Shown here piece after piece: positions 23,092 to 35,239 of a stretch of 64,000 bases of DNA (positions within the stretch are counted from its first letter, which is position 1; every line of letters begins with the position of its first letter). Origin of the DNA: Chloranthus sessilifolius (lineage: Eukaryota; Streptophyta; Magnoliopsida; Chloranthales; Chloranthaceae). The notes beneath the pieces were generated by a model. The model saw only the letters and a list, made by a program, of their open reading frames with translations. It ran no database searches and was not told the origin of the DNA. The stretch is taken from assembly GCA_021018995.1 (NCBI GenBank), contig CM037598.1:71318671-71382670 (forward strand), read 5' to 3'. The translations under genes were made by a program, and so were the position numbers.

Positions 23092-23344
23092 TAAGAAAAA
23101 AAAAATTTGAGAGCAACACCTAAGGTATAAAAAATCAGCAGGATACATATCGCTTTTCTGGCAAGCCTATACGTATCAGGTGAATTAGCTGCTTTTTCTG
23201 CACAATATCCCATGAAATCCCAAATTAGATTCAAAAGAAACTATTAGTGGAATTTTTGCAGATTTTTTTGAAACTGTCATAATGATGTGACAATGTCCCA
23301 GCCTCCCAAGCTCCTAGCCAGCGGCCCAGAGAACAGTGTAGGAA

Positions 23345-23785
23345 AAGGTACCTTTGCTCGCGCCCACCAGTTTACTAAAAGCGCCAACGTCTCAAACTCC
23401 TTTAACACCGTTGATTGCATCGGACTGGATGATAAAAGTCGTATTTCAACCATGTCTTTCACACAATAGATCTTGAGATCATGGGGCACATATCTGAATG
23501 CTAGTGTTTGACTAAATGTGTCAATAGATCCCCAAAAAATGATGCCCCTTGAATCATATGGCACACATCATGCTTAAATGTGATTTTAAAGCTAGTTTTG
23601 GGATCTGTGATATGTTTAATCCATTACGTACCGTCTGCTTGGTTTACCATGATCTCAAGATCTGTTGTATAGATCTTTGTGAAAATCGACCTCTATCATC
23701 TGATACGACGCAATCAATAGTCTTCAAGGGGTCTTCGGAGTGGTTTCTTTCAGTAAATAAGTGGCGCGAACAACACTACCCATTA
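23345..23785. repeat. palindromic dispersed repeat, copy 1
   Basis: The left arm runs from CGCGCCCACCAGTTTACT through GATTGCATCGGACTGGATGA to CAATAGATCTTGAGATCATGG. It is complementary to the right arm, which ends AGTAAATAAGTGGCGCGAAC. The core words (CTTGAGATCATGG, TGGCACACAT, CTGATACGACGCAATCA) are shared with many other repeats in the window. No target duplication was identified. Confidence 0.7.
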
Positions 23786-24446
23786 GGAAGGAAATTGGAG
23801 GCTTGCAATTTTTTGTGTTGTCATATCATTTGTCATTTCAAATTTCAAATTTAATTTTTTATATTATTCAATGAGAACATGACTTGTAGATAGTCTTTTT
23901 TCTACATTTAAAAAATATGGTACCTATTCGATATAGATCATATTTATTAGTTACAGTGTCACACCCTTCTACATAGGGCAACTTCCTTACTTTTGTTTAC
24001 TAAAAATACCGGATACGTATTGGTATCGGCCGATATGTATCGATCCTCTACAGACCGATATCCAATACCGATACTGAGTTTGACACCTTGGCGACACCTA
24101 TAAAAGAAAAAAATTATGAAATGTTTTTTGAGGTAGTTTAGACATGTTTGTTAAACAAGGTAGACCTTGTGCGAAAGATTGAAATACTACAAGCATAAGA
24201 AAATAGGAGAAGAGGAAGTCAATAAGAGATGACACAAAAGATAGCAAATTCCAAAGAAATTAGCACTGATAAAAAATTAAGGAGTGAGAAATAAGATTCG
24301 CAAAGTTAGAAAAGATAAGGGTGTGATGATGATGATTTGACTCGTCTTAATAAGACTACGTAGTTCATCTCAATCTTCTACATCAAAGAACTTTAGATTA
24401 TGGTGCACCAATCAAACTGCACATGTCACCATTCTATGTTGAATTT
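23786..24446. repeat. segment related to 45490-45792
   Basis: No gene. From about 24110 the sequence matches 45530-45792 through blocks such as ATGATTTGACTCGTCTTAATAA against ATGATTTGATTCATTTTAATAA, ATCTCAATCTTCTACATCAAAG against its near twin, and CTATGTTGA. The match stops at the LTR-like element beginning near 24447. Confidence 0.6.
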
Positions 24447-27400
24447 TGGTGGCCAACACCTTAACGCATCTTTGGATTTCCATTAAAAATTGGGTTGACC
24501 CTTTGACCACACGTATCTCGAGGCAATAGGAAATAATTTCCTAATATAAGTGATATGTCTCCATTCTCTTTCCTTGATGGGTTAGGAAAGAGAGGTGACT
24601 ATATAAGGAAACCACTGCCCCCTCTTCCTCTATTCGTAGCTCATTCCTATCTAGAGGCTAAACTTAGAGAAGATAAGAGGTAACGTGAACTCGTATTCTC
24701 TGATAGAGATTATCTATTTAATTAAGGAGATCACTGACGCGGCGACCCGAAAATAAATACAAGGTACGCGTGTTTTTGCAAAGGCATATTTTGATCGTGT
24801 GTTTCGAGCCTAGATCTTAAAATTTTTAACAATTAGTATCAAAGCTAAGTTTGCTTAATCACACAATCAGCCCAAAATATAATTTTCTCGATTTGAGGGG
24901 TCTTGGTTTTCATGATTCATGATCGTTCAACCTAAACCTCCGATTGGAATATGAGCCGTGGTGCATGCACAGCTGCATTGTTAGAAGAGGCCCTTTACAA
25001 TATACAGTTTGAGCAACACTGGCTGGAGGCTCAAACCGGCTGCCAAGCATTATGGTTTTAAAAGAAAAATTGTTATTCCTGCCCTTGGTTTTCTTGGTTT
25101 TGAAGTGGTATTGATAAAACCACCTCCCGTTTCTAATGGGTTCCGAGAAAACCCTTTTTTTTTTTTGGTTCTTGGTTGTTTTGATATGGGCTTGATTTTA
25201 GGATAAGGAGTCCCAACTCTTTCAGATTTCTAGCTTTATCTCCTTTATTTTTTTGTTGCTAAATTTTGCTTATTTGATGGGTTCAACCGACTCTGTGAAC
25301 CACACACATAATTGGCCGGTTTGTGTCGGCCTAATCCCACAACCAACAACCAAGTTGGAGCCTTAATTAATAATGCCTCTAACTATTATTCCATGTGAAG
25401 TGAGAGCATCAAAGTTGGTGCTTTCCCAACTCTATGCGACTCGGCCCAACTTGTGACCTGACCCGGTCGACAATCAAACTCGGGTCATGACTCGATCCTG
25501 GTCTATGGTCCGGTCCTGGCCCATGGTCCAGTTCAGTCCATTCTCGGCCTATGGTTCATGACTTGATTCAGCCTGTTAGACATGACCCGTTTGTCTTTAA
25601 AGCCATTTTTTATCCGTATTATTTCTTATTCTTTTCGGGTCATTTTTGGGCTATTTATAGGTCTGATTTTCATATATTATATATGGATTTTAACCTTCTC
25701 GGACATTTCGGATATGTTTTTGAGGTCTAATTTTTAAAAGGAGTTTTTTATTGTGACTTTTTCGTTACCTAAAGTCTTTTTAACAATTTTTAATCGTATA
25801 ATTATTGTGTATTTGAGTACTTTTAATTAAAATTTAGTTTTGTGAGGAAATATAAGGTTGGGTATTGAAGCTTGTGCTCTAGTACCAACGCTGGTACTTA
25901 CATAATGTTATCCATAATTATTATTAATTTTGACACTTACCCACTATATGAGCTAGATTTGAGTACTTGGAAGGATTCTTCTGCCCAACAGTGGTGATCT
26001 TTCTTAGTGTCATAGTTTTCATAAATGAGATTTATTTTGTTTGATTATTCTCAACATATCATATTTGATTCAATGTAAATATCATGTGTGCTTTTCAATG
26101 CTCTATTGTCGATGCTGATTAGATATGACATGCATGTTCACATAATCATAGTTTGATGATTATAGATAATTTGTTCACTTACTGCATATGTATCATATAA
26201 CTGTTTGATTTTGATTAATTTATTCATTAATTGTAATATATGGCATTGATTTATCTTTCAAAAGTAGATTAGTTAGCAAGATGGGCATATATCTGAAAAT
26301 GAGTTTTTGAAACCTTGAATCAGACTTGATATAGTTGAATGAAAATTAGGTCGTAACTTAGGGATCAAGGTAAACTGGTAAAACGATCGTTCGATAGTAC
26401 GTAGTTGAAATAGGCCGAGGTCTACCCAAAGGTGACCACCTATGTAGGTTGCGTGACTTTTGAATCTTGATACTTGTGTCTCATTAAGATCGGGTTGACA
26501 AATGCTTCTATGAAGTTTCTAATTTCTGGCCAAAGCTGATTTAGAAATTTTATGTAAGTAGGGTGAATAGAATGGTCATAAGTGCGTAAGAGAGAGAAGG
26601 ACAATCTTTCTAGCCAAAGCTGATGGAGAGTCTGGATCAAACATACGGTACGAGTGATTAAGTCTATGCGTGTTTCCTCAAACGCGATCTTGGAAAACAA
26701 ACTACATGTCGAAGATTTTGCCCAAAGATAATACTGAGACAATGCAATCAGGCTGTCCCATAGAGTGAATGTTTGCACATGACTTACACTCTAATTAATT
26801 CAAATTTGTCCTTAAGTTTGAGTTAAGTCCTTGGAGGTTAGTTAGTGACATATGGTCATAATTCATGATAAATTTTTTTAGTGACATATGATTATGCCGT
26901 AATTCTCAAGGATGATCCGTAACATATGATTATATATTCATCAAACATATGATCATGACGTATTTCACAGAGAATAGTTAGTGATATATGGTCAAAATAT
27001 TTTATACATTGTAGAAATATAGTGACATATTTTTTAGTATTATCTAGTGGTATATGGTCACTGTTAGTGCAGTTATAATTGTGTCTATCATTTTTGAAAT
27101 TTTAATGGTGTTGAGCATCGAATTTTTTTTTAATTTTTTGACTTAGTATGTGGCTAATGATTTTATAATATGATAAATGAGAAAAATTAAATGATGACGA
27201 TGATGATTCGTGCATCGATAAGTGATACACAAATTAAATAACTATAGATGTTATAGAAATGTAACACTTAAGAACATATTTTGAGAATATTAACGTTTTC
27301 AATTTGGAGATGATTTTGCAATTTACCTTATAATTTGTTTGTTTCCTTAGTATTGATTTATTTGAGGTGAACTATACTAAAACATTGGAGTTGATATAGA

Positions 27401-28200
27401 TAAAAGTTTGAATACCAAAAGTGATAATCGAACCTTATTATTGTAATTAAATTTTCAAAGAAATTTAGTAATTTTTTAGTTGATATCAATTTTTATGAAC
27501 ATGATACGTTTAAAATTTATGGATAGTTAATGTGATTACGATTAAGCTGTTCTTGTTAGAAACTTACTGATTTTAAGAAATGGTTAAATCAGTAGGAGCT
27601 TATAGTTGTTGGCAGTTATTACGAGTCTTAGAACTGTGATATTTATATTGAATTAGTTTTGGTTACACAATTTTAATGGGAGTTGTCTCTCTGATATTGG
27701 TTAGTTTATTTTATTGTTAATACATCAAATATTTTATTTTTGTGTACGTGCTATTGAGTATATGTGATTATACTCTATCCATTGGCATGAGGATTTTATC
27801 ATATGACAAAGTGGTGAGGTTGTACCTCGTTATACTCGAATTTTGCTTGAGCTAGATGTGATTAGGCACCACATCGATAGGTCTTCTTTCTTTTAGATTG
27901 GTGATGTGAGTCACAGGCGTGGAGCCAGTAAGATATTAGAAAGACAGACTCTGAGATATAAAGTTGGACAAATATAGAAACGACATATATGCGTGTTGTC
28001 TGATATTACTAAGTAAAGACTTAAATTCATTACCATAGATTGCCTAATGTCGATTCGTAAGATAAAATACTGTGTGCGTCATGATCTTTTACTGATATTG
28101 TTATTGAATTTGGGCGGTTGTTACAAAGCATCGAGATAATAGAGATCAATGATTTTTTAAAATATAAAATGAATGACTATCCACTTTTTAAAACTTTTTA
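24447..28200 (+). mobile_element. truncated LTR retrotransposon remnant
   Basis: The start TGTTGAATTTTGG lies at the point where the duplicated flank (see 45.5 kb) is interrupted. About 385 bases later TTTTTAACA is followed by TAGTATCAAAGC (24834-24845), two changes from the initiator-tRNA-Met primer site TGGTATCAGAGC. CTATATAAGG at about 24599 could be the promoter TATA box. No matching 3' LTR and no pol domain were found. The internal 3.3 kb is AT-rich, with a run of TGACATATGGTCA words at 26840-27060 and an unrecognised 112-codon minus-strand frame at 26440-26778. The right limit is set only by where the flanking duplication resumes (28.21-28.25 kb). Confidence 0.5.
26840..27062. repeat. 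cluster of TGACATATGGTCA words
   Basis: Seven variants of GTGACATATGGTCA occur in 220 bases, near 26844, 26881, 26919, 26943, 26981, 27021 and 27047. The core is close to the perfect palindrome TGACCATATGGTCA. Spacing is irregular. Confidence 0.7.
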
Positions 28201-28209
28201 AAAAAAATT

Positions 28210-29045
28210 ATATTTAGATGAATTAAGGTACAGCCAATGAGCTTTACACTTTCAACAAGTGAACTCAAGTATACCGAATATTTAACTCAATTAAGGAGTC
28301 ATGACGTCAAGACAGGGATTGCATTTGGCTCTTTGTTTATTTTCTGTGATGGATCTTTAGGCATTTTGTATTGCTAATTGTTCAGTTGGGGAGTTGAGAT
28401 TAGGTGGGGGGGCCCTTCACGTTGAATGTTGACATTGGTTAGGAACTGGAATATTGCTAGCACGTGGATTCTGTGCAAGCCGACAATTTTAAAAAAAGGG
28501 TACAACTATTTTCACCCCTTAAATTTCAAGTATCATAGATATGAAAATTATTTTTGTTATTATCTTCCTCATGATAGATCTGAAGATCATGATACGCCTA
28601 TCAGACGGTCAAGTATTTATTCCACATGGCACATGAAGGAGTTATTCTTCGCTTTTAGGAATGTATGTCATGTGGAATCAATACCTGATCTCTTATAGGG
28701 CAACAAGATCTTAAGATTTATTGTGAGAAAGATTGGAATAAAAAACAATCTCGATGAACAACCGTGCCTTATAAAAAAAGAGTTAGTCTACAATGGGTAT
28801 CCATCCATCATGTGAACTAAAGCAATTCACACATCAAATGTGACTGCATGACATGTAGAGACTTTTATGCATTGGAATTCCATGCAAGTCATCCAATCAC
28901 ACAAATGTGTGGTCTCTCATGTCCACTCATTATGAGTGGACATTCGGATTGTAGACAAATCTTAAAAAAATTGACCATCTGATTGAGACATTGTTTTTAA
29001 GTTAAGTAATGGCTAGAGTTTCTACCACACCAATATATATGTTAT
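28210..29045. repeat. second part of the segment related to 46995-47345
   Basis: Blocks at 28255-28500 (TTAAGGAGTCATGA, TGTTCAGTTGGGGAGTTGA, ACGTGGATTCTGTGCAA) and 28950-29045 (GACCATCTGATTG, TTTCTACCACACCA, ATGTTATAG) match 47010-47280 and 47258-47345 in the same order. Inserted between them at about 28490-28790 is a palindromic repeat with arms GATAGATCTGAAGATCATG and TATTCCACATGGCACA. Confidence 0.65.
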
Positions 29046-29640
29046 AGACATGGATCGAAATCTTGGCCAAAATTTTAAATTTTCGGCCAAAATCTCTCAG
29101 TTTTTGCCCCATCCGAGACGAAAATCTGGTAATTCTCGGATGGGGGCCAAAAAATTAAAATTATCGCCTAAATTATCAAATTATCAACCTATAATTTGGT
29201 TTTTCAAATTATCAGCCGATAATTTCAAATTAGCGGCCGAGAGTGCAGCTGCATATTTTTGAAAAATTTTTCTAGTTTTAAAAACTCAGATTTGGTTTTT
29301 AAAATTAAAAAAAAAATAATAATAATTGGCTTCCCATACCTTGGAAAATAGAAAAATAAAAATAAAAAATTTAGAGGAGATGGTCCTTGAGATTAGAAAA
29401 AAAAAAAAAAAAAAAAATTTCTTACCTCATCTTTCGGCTCTTCTCCGGCAAACATCCTCAAGACTGAAGGAAGAAAGGGGAAGATGAGCTCGAGTGGTTA
29501 CAACTATTTGTTACTTTAGAAAGATTTAGAAAGGGCTAGTAATTGGTCCTAGTATATGGTGTTGGGCATATATACATTAATAAAAAAATTCTCAAACAAA
29601 AAATCCACGTGGCCTAACTAGCAATTTTAGAAAATGCTAG
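29046..29640. other. no gene; possible hAT-like fragment
   Basis: ATGGATCGAAATCTTGGCC at about 29050 resembles the left end of the CAAGGATCAAAAT hAT MITE family, and CCGAGA/TCTCGG and AATTATCGGC words follow. A clear right end was not found. Long A runs follow at about 29397-29418. Confidence 0.35.
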
Positions 29641-29673
29641 TGTTTTAGTGCTTGGGCCCTAGCTCTTATGTGG

Positions 29674-29731
29674 TGTTTAAATGATCTAACACCATCAATT
29701 CTCATTGTGATAGTGTTAGATCATTTAAACA
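29674..29731. repeat. perfect 19-base inverted repeat (hairpin)
   Basis: TGTTTAAATGATCTAACAC at 29674-29692 is exactly complementary to 29713-29731, with a 20-base loop. No terminator or RNA gene context is apparent. Confidence 0.8.
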
Positions 29732-29841
29732 AAAGGGCTGACTCTCCTAATTGTTTGCGTAATGTTAAATTGAAACCCATGATTTTTAAGGTGGCAGTCA
29801 TTTAAACACAAAAATCGTGTTTAACTGATCATAAACTCTCA

Positions 29842-30258
29842 ATGGTTTAAGATCTAGGCGATCTATATAGTTAGGGAGATTTAAGTCATCTGATTTCAGC
29901 TATAATGGGCTCAAAAATGGCATTGTGAGGAGATTTAAGTCATCTGATTTGTGGACTTTAATGTCAACTATTGTTTTAAATATTAATAGCTGATGTTAAA
30001 GATCATCAATCAATGGTCTAAAATGTTGGTGATCTGTACCGTTAGGGATATTTCAGTCATAATGGCCCCAAAAATAACATTATAGGAAGATTTAAGTCAT
30101 TTGATTTGTGGACTTTAACATCAACTATTGCTTTCAATATTAATGATTGATGTTAAAGATCATCATTCAATGGTCTAAGATGTTGGTGATCTGTACCGTT
30201 AGAGAGATTTAAGCCATCTTATTTCAGCCATAATGAACCCAATATTAATAGTTGATGT
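29842..30258. repeat. tandem repeat of ~170-bp units
   Basis: About two and a half diverged units each contain, in order, CAATGGTCTAAGATGTTGG, GATCTGTACCGTTAG, AGATTTAAGTCATCTGATTT, CAGCCATAATG, TGTGGACTTTAACATCAACT and AATATTAATAGTTGATGTTA. No coding capacity. Confidence 0.7.
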
Positions 30259-30483
30259 TAAAGAGTTCAAACAAAAATAACAAAATAAGTTCGGCAAAGT
30301 TCAGTAAAATGTGATATGTGAAAATGCAATCTGGGCCATCTGATCACTACGACAAAATGAGGAAAAAACCACTGTAGTAGCATAAAATAAATCACTGCTT
30401 AAAAAAGTGGTGCAATATACCACTGCCTAAAATAGTCATTTTAAAGTTAAATTAATGGTTTACTAGAGCATCCCTCCTATCAT

Positions 30484-31170
30484 GTGCAAATCATCGGGCC
30501 CAACCACCACCACCCCCCCCCTTGCTTTTGCTTTCACTCTTTATTAGTAAACACCGAGATGCCTTTCTCACAATCCTTTTTCCCTCTTCGAACTCTCTCT
30601 CTCGATCGACAAACCCAAACCTCTCTCTCTCGATCGACAAACCCTAGCCGCTCTCTCATTTTCATGCTTGTTACGTGGTCTCCAGGAGCTTGTTTTGGCT
30701 GGAAATCGAGATTTGGGAGGCTCGATTCGTCAATGGATCGGAGATTTGTGTTGAAGAATCCATCTCTCTATTCCAAACCCTAGCTAGAGATTTAAATTAC
30801 AGAATCTCGAAGGAGATCTATGTTTGGAGACGACACCATTGAAGCAGAGATCTGTGTTGAAGCGATTTCTCAATCTCCATTCAGATCACCTTTCTGGCTG
30901 ATCAGATTCAGATTGGCTCAAAAAATTATACCCTAACTCTCCAGATTCAGAGTCAGAATCTAGACACTTATAGATCCTTCTTTGATAGCCTGAAAGTTCT
31001 TCACCATGTTAATCTCTATTCCCCAATCACTTTATTTCTTCACCATTTTTTAATCTCTATTCCCCAATCTCTTCGTAGACGATGGTAGCCGTTCAATTCA
31101 ATCGACTAAAAGAATCCTCTTCACTAGTTCAAGCCGTGTGATCGATCCAACAGAGTAAGTAAGCATGTGT
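30484..31170 (+). other. gene-leader-like sequence in the CACTA element
   Basis: CT-rich sequence with ACAAACCCTAGCC and a tandem CTCTCTCTCGATCGACAAAC unit (about 30596-30650) looks like a plant 5' untranslated region and first exon. A 99-codon frame (30484-30783) has no recognised domain. It could be a captured promoter-leader segment, but no parent gene is identified. Confidence 0.3.
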
Positions 31171-32607
31171 TTCATTTTTATTTTTTCCTTCTTTGTTGTT
31201 GGATTAGTGTAGGAATAGAAAAATTACAAAAATCATATGGAGTTGGAGTTTTTTTTATAGAATGTGATATGAAAATGTTTGTTAAAAAGGCACATGCCTT
31301 GTTCGTTTGCTCGAAATCCTTGTCCTATACTCGGAGACCACCCAGATTCCAAGTTTTGCTCCAGTGGGAGTGGGACCCACCCGGAATCACTGGTTTTCTG
31401 AGTCCCAAACAGTTTTCATTTTCAACCATCTCTTCCATCTGTCTAACTCTTCTTCTGAGATCTCGAAATCAACCATGCTCCTTAGCTTCTCCATCTCTCC
31501 GTAGTCCTCCGATACGTGTTTTACTTGCTCTTATGTTAGTGTCTTTGTGTTGTAAATTGCGCACTTCTTATAAATTTGTTTAGCTACTATTTTTTCTGCA
31601 TTTAATTTTCATTAATTCTGCTCAAAGTAGTTTTATGACATAAAAATTACTGTTATTATAAATATTTATTGATTTTATTCAAACCTCGTGGTAATAAACT
31701 CCTAGTGAATTAGGGTCGGGCTAACCGCAAACCTGACATCAAATTGAGCAAACTAGTGAACCTGACTTCAAACTGCACGAACTAGCGAACCTGGTAGCAT
31801 TAGCTCAAACCATTGTTTAACAGGGGTGTTGAGTTAATGTTTATTTTTAGAGGGAAATACTTTCATAATTTTGATTTGAGACATCTTATGCAATATGTGT
31901 GTGTGTGTGTGTGTGCCATGTGGAATCATTAATTTTTTCATCTGCACGCAGACAATCGTCTAATCCCCTTTGAAGTTAAGAAATTCAGGTTAGTGAATGA
32001 TCAGTTGTTCATTACTTGTTTGTTGAAAGGCCTCATTGACTTCACAGTTTATTCTGCTCTCAATAATGCTTGATCCCTATTCGTTCATCACTAGTTTGTT
32101 GAAATGTCTCATTGGCTTCCTAGTTTATTCTCGTCCCATATTATGTTTTGATTCAGATTTCATTACTACTAAACCAAATTTTATTAGGCTATTTGCTATG
32201 TTCTTAGTTTCCTTGTTTTGTTGTACTGCTCCATGTGATTTGATTAGGTTGTTGTTTGTGTATTTGGTTCCTATAGACCGTGCCCTTATTTTGGTCTGCG
32301 TTGGGCTAGTTCTGGGGATGGTTATGCAAGTTTTGAGAGCATGGTAAACTGATCTTGCTTGGCCCCACTATTTTAATTCACTTGACCAGTCCATTGACAA
32401 CCCTAGACTGAATGTTTGGACACCGTCAAAGCATCAATTAATACGACATGATCAAAATATTCTTGTAATTAATTAGAGAATTTAGCACCTCATAATTTGG
32501 GAGATTAAAACCAGCATAAAAAGGAAGGATGTAAAGGGCCATCAGGAAAAGGAAGCATAAAAAGAAGGATGTAAAAAGGAAGGATGTGAAGCTAGGTACA
32601 CAGTGAC

Positions 32608-32955
32608 GGAGTCAGGGTTCAACAATAAATCAGCTTGGAAAAAATTCTGGCAAAAGTCATCAAATCTGAAAAAAGGTCAAATTTCAGGAAAAAGGAAAGT
32701 TAAAAATTGTATATATAATTTAAAACTATTTAAGATTAAATTTTTTTTTTAAATGGAAGTTTTTTACCACAGTCAAGAAAAATCCATGAAAAGTTTCAAA
32801 ATTCATATATAATTAACGAAATTCGCGATTTATTCAAAACATTTTGATTTTATTTGGAGATTCACGAATAATTCCTATGTTATTCATTTTTTCAAAAATT
32901 CTCGAAGTATTTGTGATTCTATCAAAAAGTCGGCGAATTTGGTCGCTATGGATAG
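32608..32955. repeat. dispersed repeat related to 41505-41785
   Basis: Both copies start with GTCAGGGTTC plus AATAAATC, pass through AATCNNGGAAAAATC and TTCACATATAATT, and end with GTCGGNGAATTTGGTC. No coding capacity. Both lie inside the CACTA element. Confidence 0.6.
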
Positions 32956-33479
32956 ATGGATGACAATGATGAGAACGATCATTGATGTTATGTTATGTAT
33001 AAGATTGCTGCATTATAATAAAGAATTTCTAGTATGGCATTATAAGTTTGATTACATTGCTTTCTAAATTCCTTTTTACATGTATATTGAATCTCAAGAT
33101 GACCTTCATTTACATTTCACACATAATGCATTGGTGTTTTTGCAGGTAGGAGGAACAACATACACATAGAAGAAAGTTGTGCTACTTTTGCCTCTCGTGC
33201 TTTGGGATTAACTTCTCCTTTGAAGACTACCCATCAGATTGAAAATTGCACCGAGGGTTGGTATATATATCTCAATGTATTTAGTTGCTGATATTTTAGA
33301 TATAGGCCATACTTTATGATATTAAGCAATTATTTTATTTATTTATTTATATTTGCAGTGTCGTATTTGCCAGATCTAAGGAATTCTACTATGTTTTTCA
33401 TGGAAAAATAAGGGTATGTTTGTATTTTACGGGTTTTCTTTTCTTTTTTTTACATAATAATGCACCTGTTGGACTGTGA

Positions 33480-33860
33480 TTTGTTGCATTTTGACCAACC
33501 ATATCATTCCGAGATGACTCTAGTCACCTGCATCAAAAGATGGGACACTCACTCCTACAATTGTTTTGCCATGTGGCACACATCCTTGACCAATCCACTT
33601 TGTCCAAGTGGTTAGACCAATCTACATCATGTGAAGTACACTTAGCTAAAAAACGATACTCATCAGCGGATCAGTATTACCATCCAATCCAAGCATTTCG
33701 ATAGGGACCCTATGTTACATATGGACAATAGTCTATATTCAAGAGCCCAGATCGAATGGTTAGAATCGTTTGCTGAGCACCAATTTTAGGCTAACATCAG
33801 CTCACATGATGATGGCACTACAAAATCTATTCAATTTTAAGCATTGAATAGATTTGTGTC
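33480..33860. repeat. palindromic-repeat-like segment
   Basis: Words such as GCCATGTGGCACACATCC and ATCATGTGAAGTACAC link it to the palindromic dispersed repeats. A 12-base-arm hairpin AAATCTATTCAA/TTGAATAGATTT lies at about 33823-33855. No gene. Confidence 0.4.
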
Positions 33861-35107
33861 GTTGAATGATGACTGTGTAAATATTTATTGTACAATCCGA
33901 ATAGGCTATTATAGTTTATGTAAAGCAGCATTTATTCTGATTTTTTTTGTTTTCACTATTCGGATGAATAAATTTGGACAATAATTGAAGATACAATGTG
34001 GCAATGTGTTATGATTAGGGCTGTCAATGGGTTGAGTTGGGCCAAAATTTTGGTTGCCCGATTGATAAGGGCATATGCCCGACCTGACCCGATGGTGCTC
34101 CTTGACCTTGATGCGATAGATCAAGGGTATATGCCTGAACCAACTCGAGGCCTGACTTGAAAGTTTTTGTCTTATCATGTGGCCCAATTTTATATTTCTA
34201 CTCCATTTATCATACAATGTCAATTAAAGTTTTAGCCTTTCATAGTCGAGGCATGGTCTTTTAGATATATTGTAGAAATTTAGAATATATGCATACTGAA
34301 GCATTGCTATAAATTCATTTCTTGGAAACAAGGGAGGTGTTTGGCCAGCTTTCCTAGAAATGCTCCGAAGAGTCCCTTTCACATCATGGGAAGAGCAAAG
34401 ATCCTCTTAAACTGGGGTTTGTTTCATCTTTGATTTCACTATTCCTTTACATATTCTTAAAGAGATATTGATCTTTTGTATAGTAGAAATATTTTTCTTT
34501 TGTATAATTGATCTCCTTTTCTAATGTTCCCAAATGTTTGGGCTTTGCGATTAGTGCGTCAGCTATTACTTTGGCATCCTGTAAGTCCTAAGAATAGTGC
34601 AGCTTAGTTTCTTGTATGTTAAGTTATTCTTTTATTGACGTTGATATTTTAAGTGTTTGTTGACGAAGATATCTCAAAGACATTGCATTTATCAATGTCC
34701 GAAAGAATTAATATTGTGCGCCCTGCATGGCTCTCCTTATAGAGGCACTTAGGGATCACATTTGTAGGTAAGGAACCTGGTGAGATAGATTATAACGAGC
34801 AGATTTTGAAATTTTGACTCAGGGAGATGCGATTTATTAGGCGGGATTTCAAGTCCTAGTTAGGGTTCTTCCTTCATATTCCTCGTCGTTTTCGCTAGAA
34901 ATTTCAATTGATACGACTTTGTGTAAGCTAGATCCATTAGTTATTGCATGATTCGACCCATGGAGATTTATTTAGTGAATTTTTGTGGTTAGATTTATTT
35001 AGTGAATTGCACTTGTATGCATAGTTTAACAAAGTTGGTGGTTCTTCATTGTTAACAGTGGATGTCAGTTTCCTGATAATTAAAAAAACAAAAAAAAGTG
35101 GATATCA

Positions 35108-35235
35108 CTACATCAAAATAATAAGAAAACCACTTTTGCAAAATAAAAAAGAACCACTGCCCAAGCAGTGGTGTAATAATCCACTCCCAAAATCCGTTGT
35201 TTATTAAGTTAAAACAGTGGTTTAATTCCTAACTC
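35108..35235 (+). mobile_element. second CACTA left terminus, internal
   Basis: CACTACATCAAAATAATAAG is followed by AACCACTTTTGC, the perfect palindrome ACCACTGCCCAAGCAGTGGT (about 35153-35172) and AAAACAGTGGTTTAATT. This parallels the 30345 terminus word for word in layout. No separate right end was found for it. Confidence 0.7.
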
Positions 35236-35239
35236 TCAT

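Noticed and set aside
26440..26778. 112-codon minus-strand frame
   Set aside because: No recognised domain, no splice or promoter context, within a retroelement remnant; chance frame cannot be excluded.
29397..29418. A-run as a retrogene poly(A) tail
   Set aside because: No coding similarity upstream and no target duplication was found around it.
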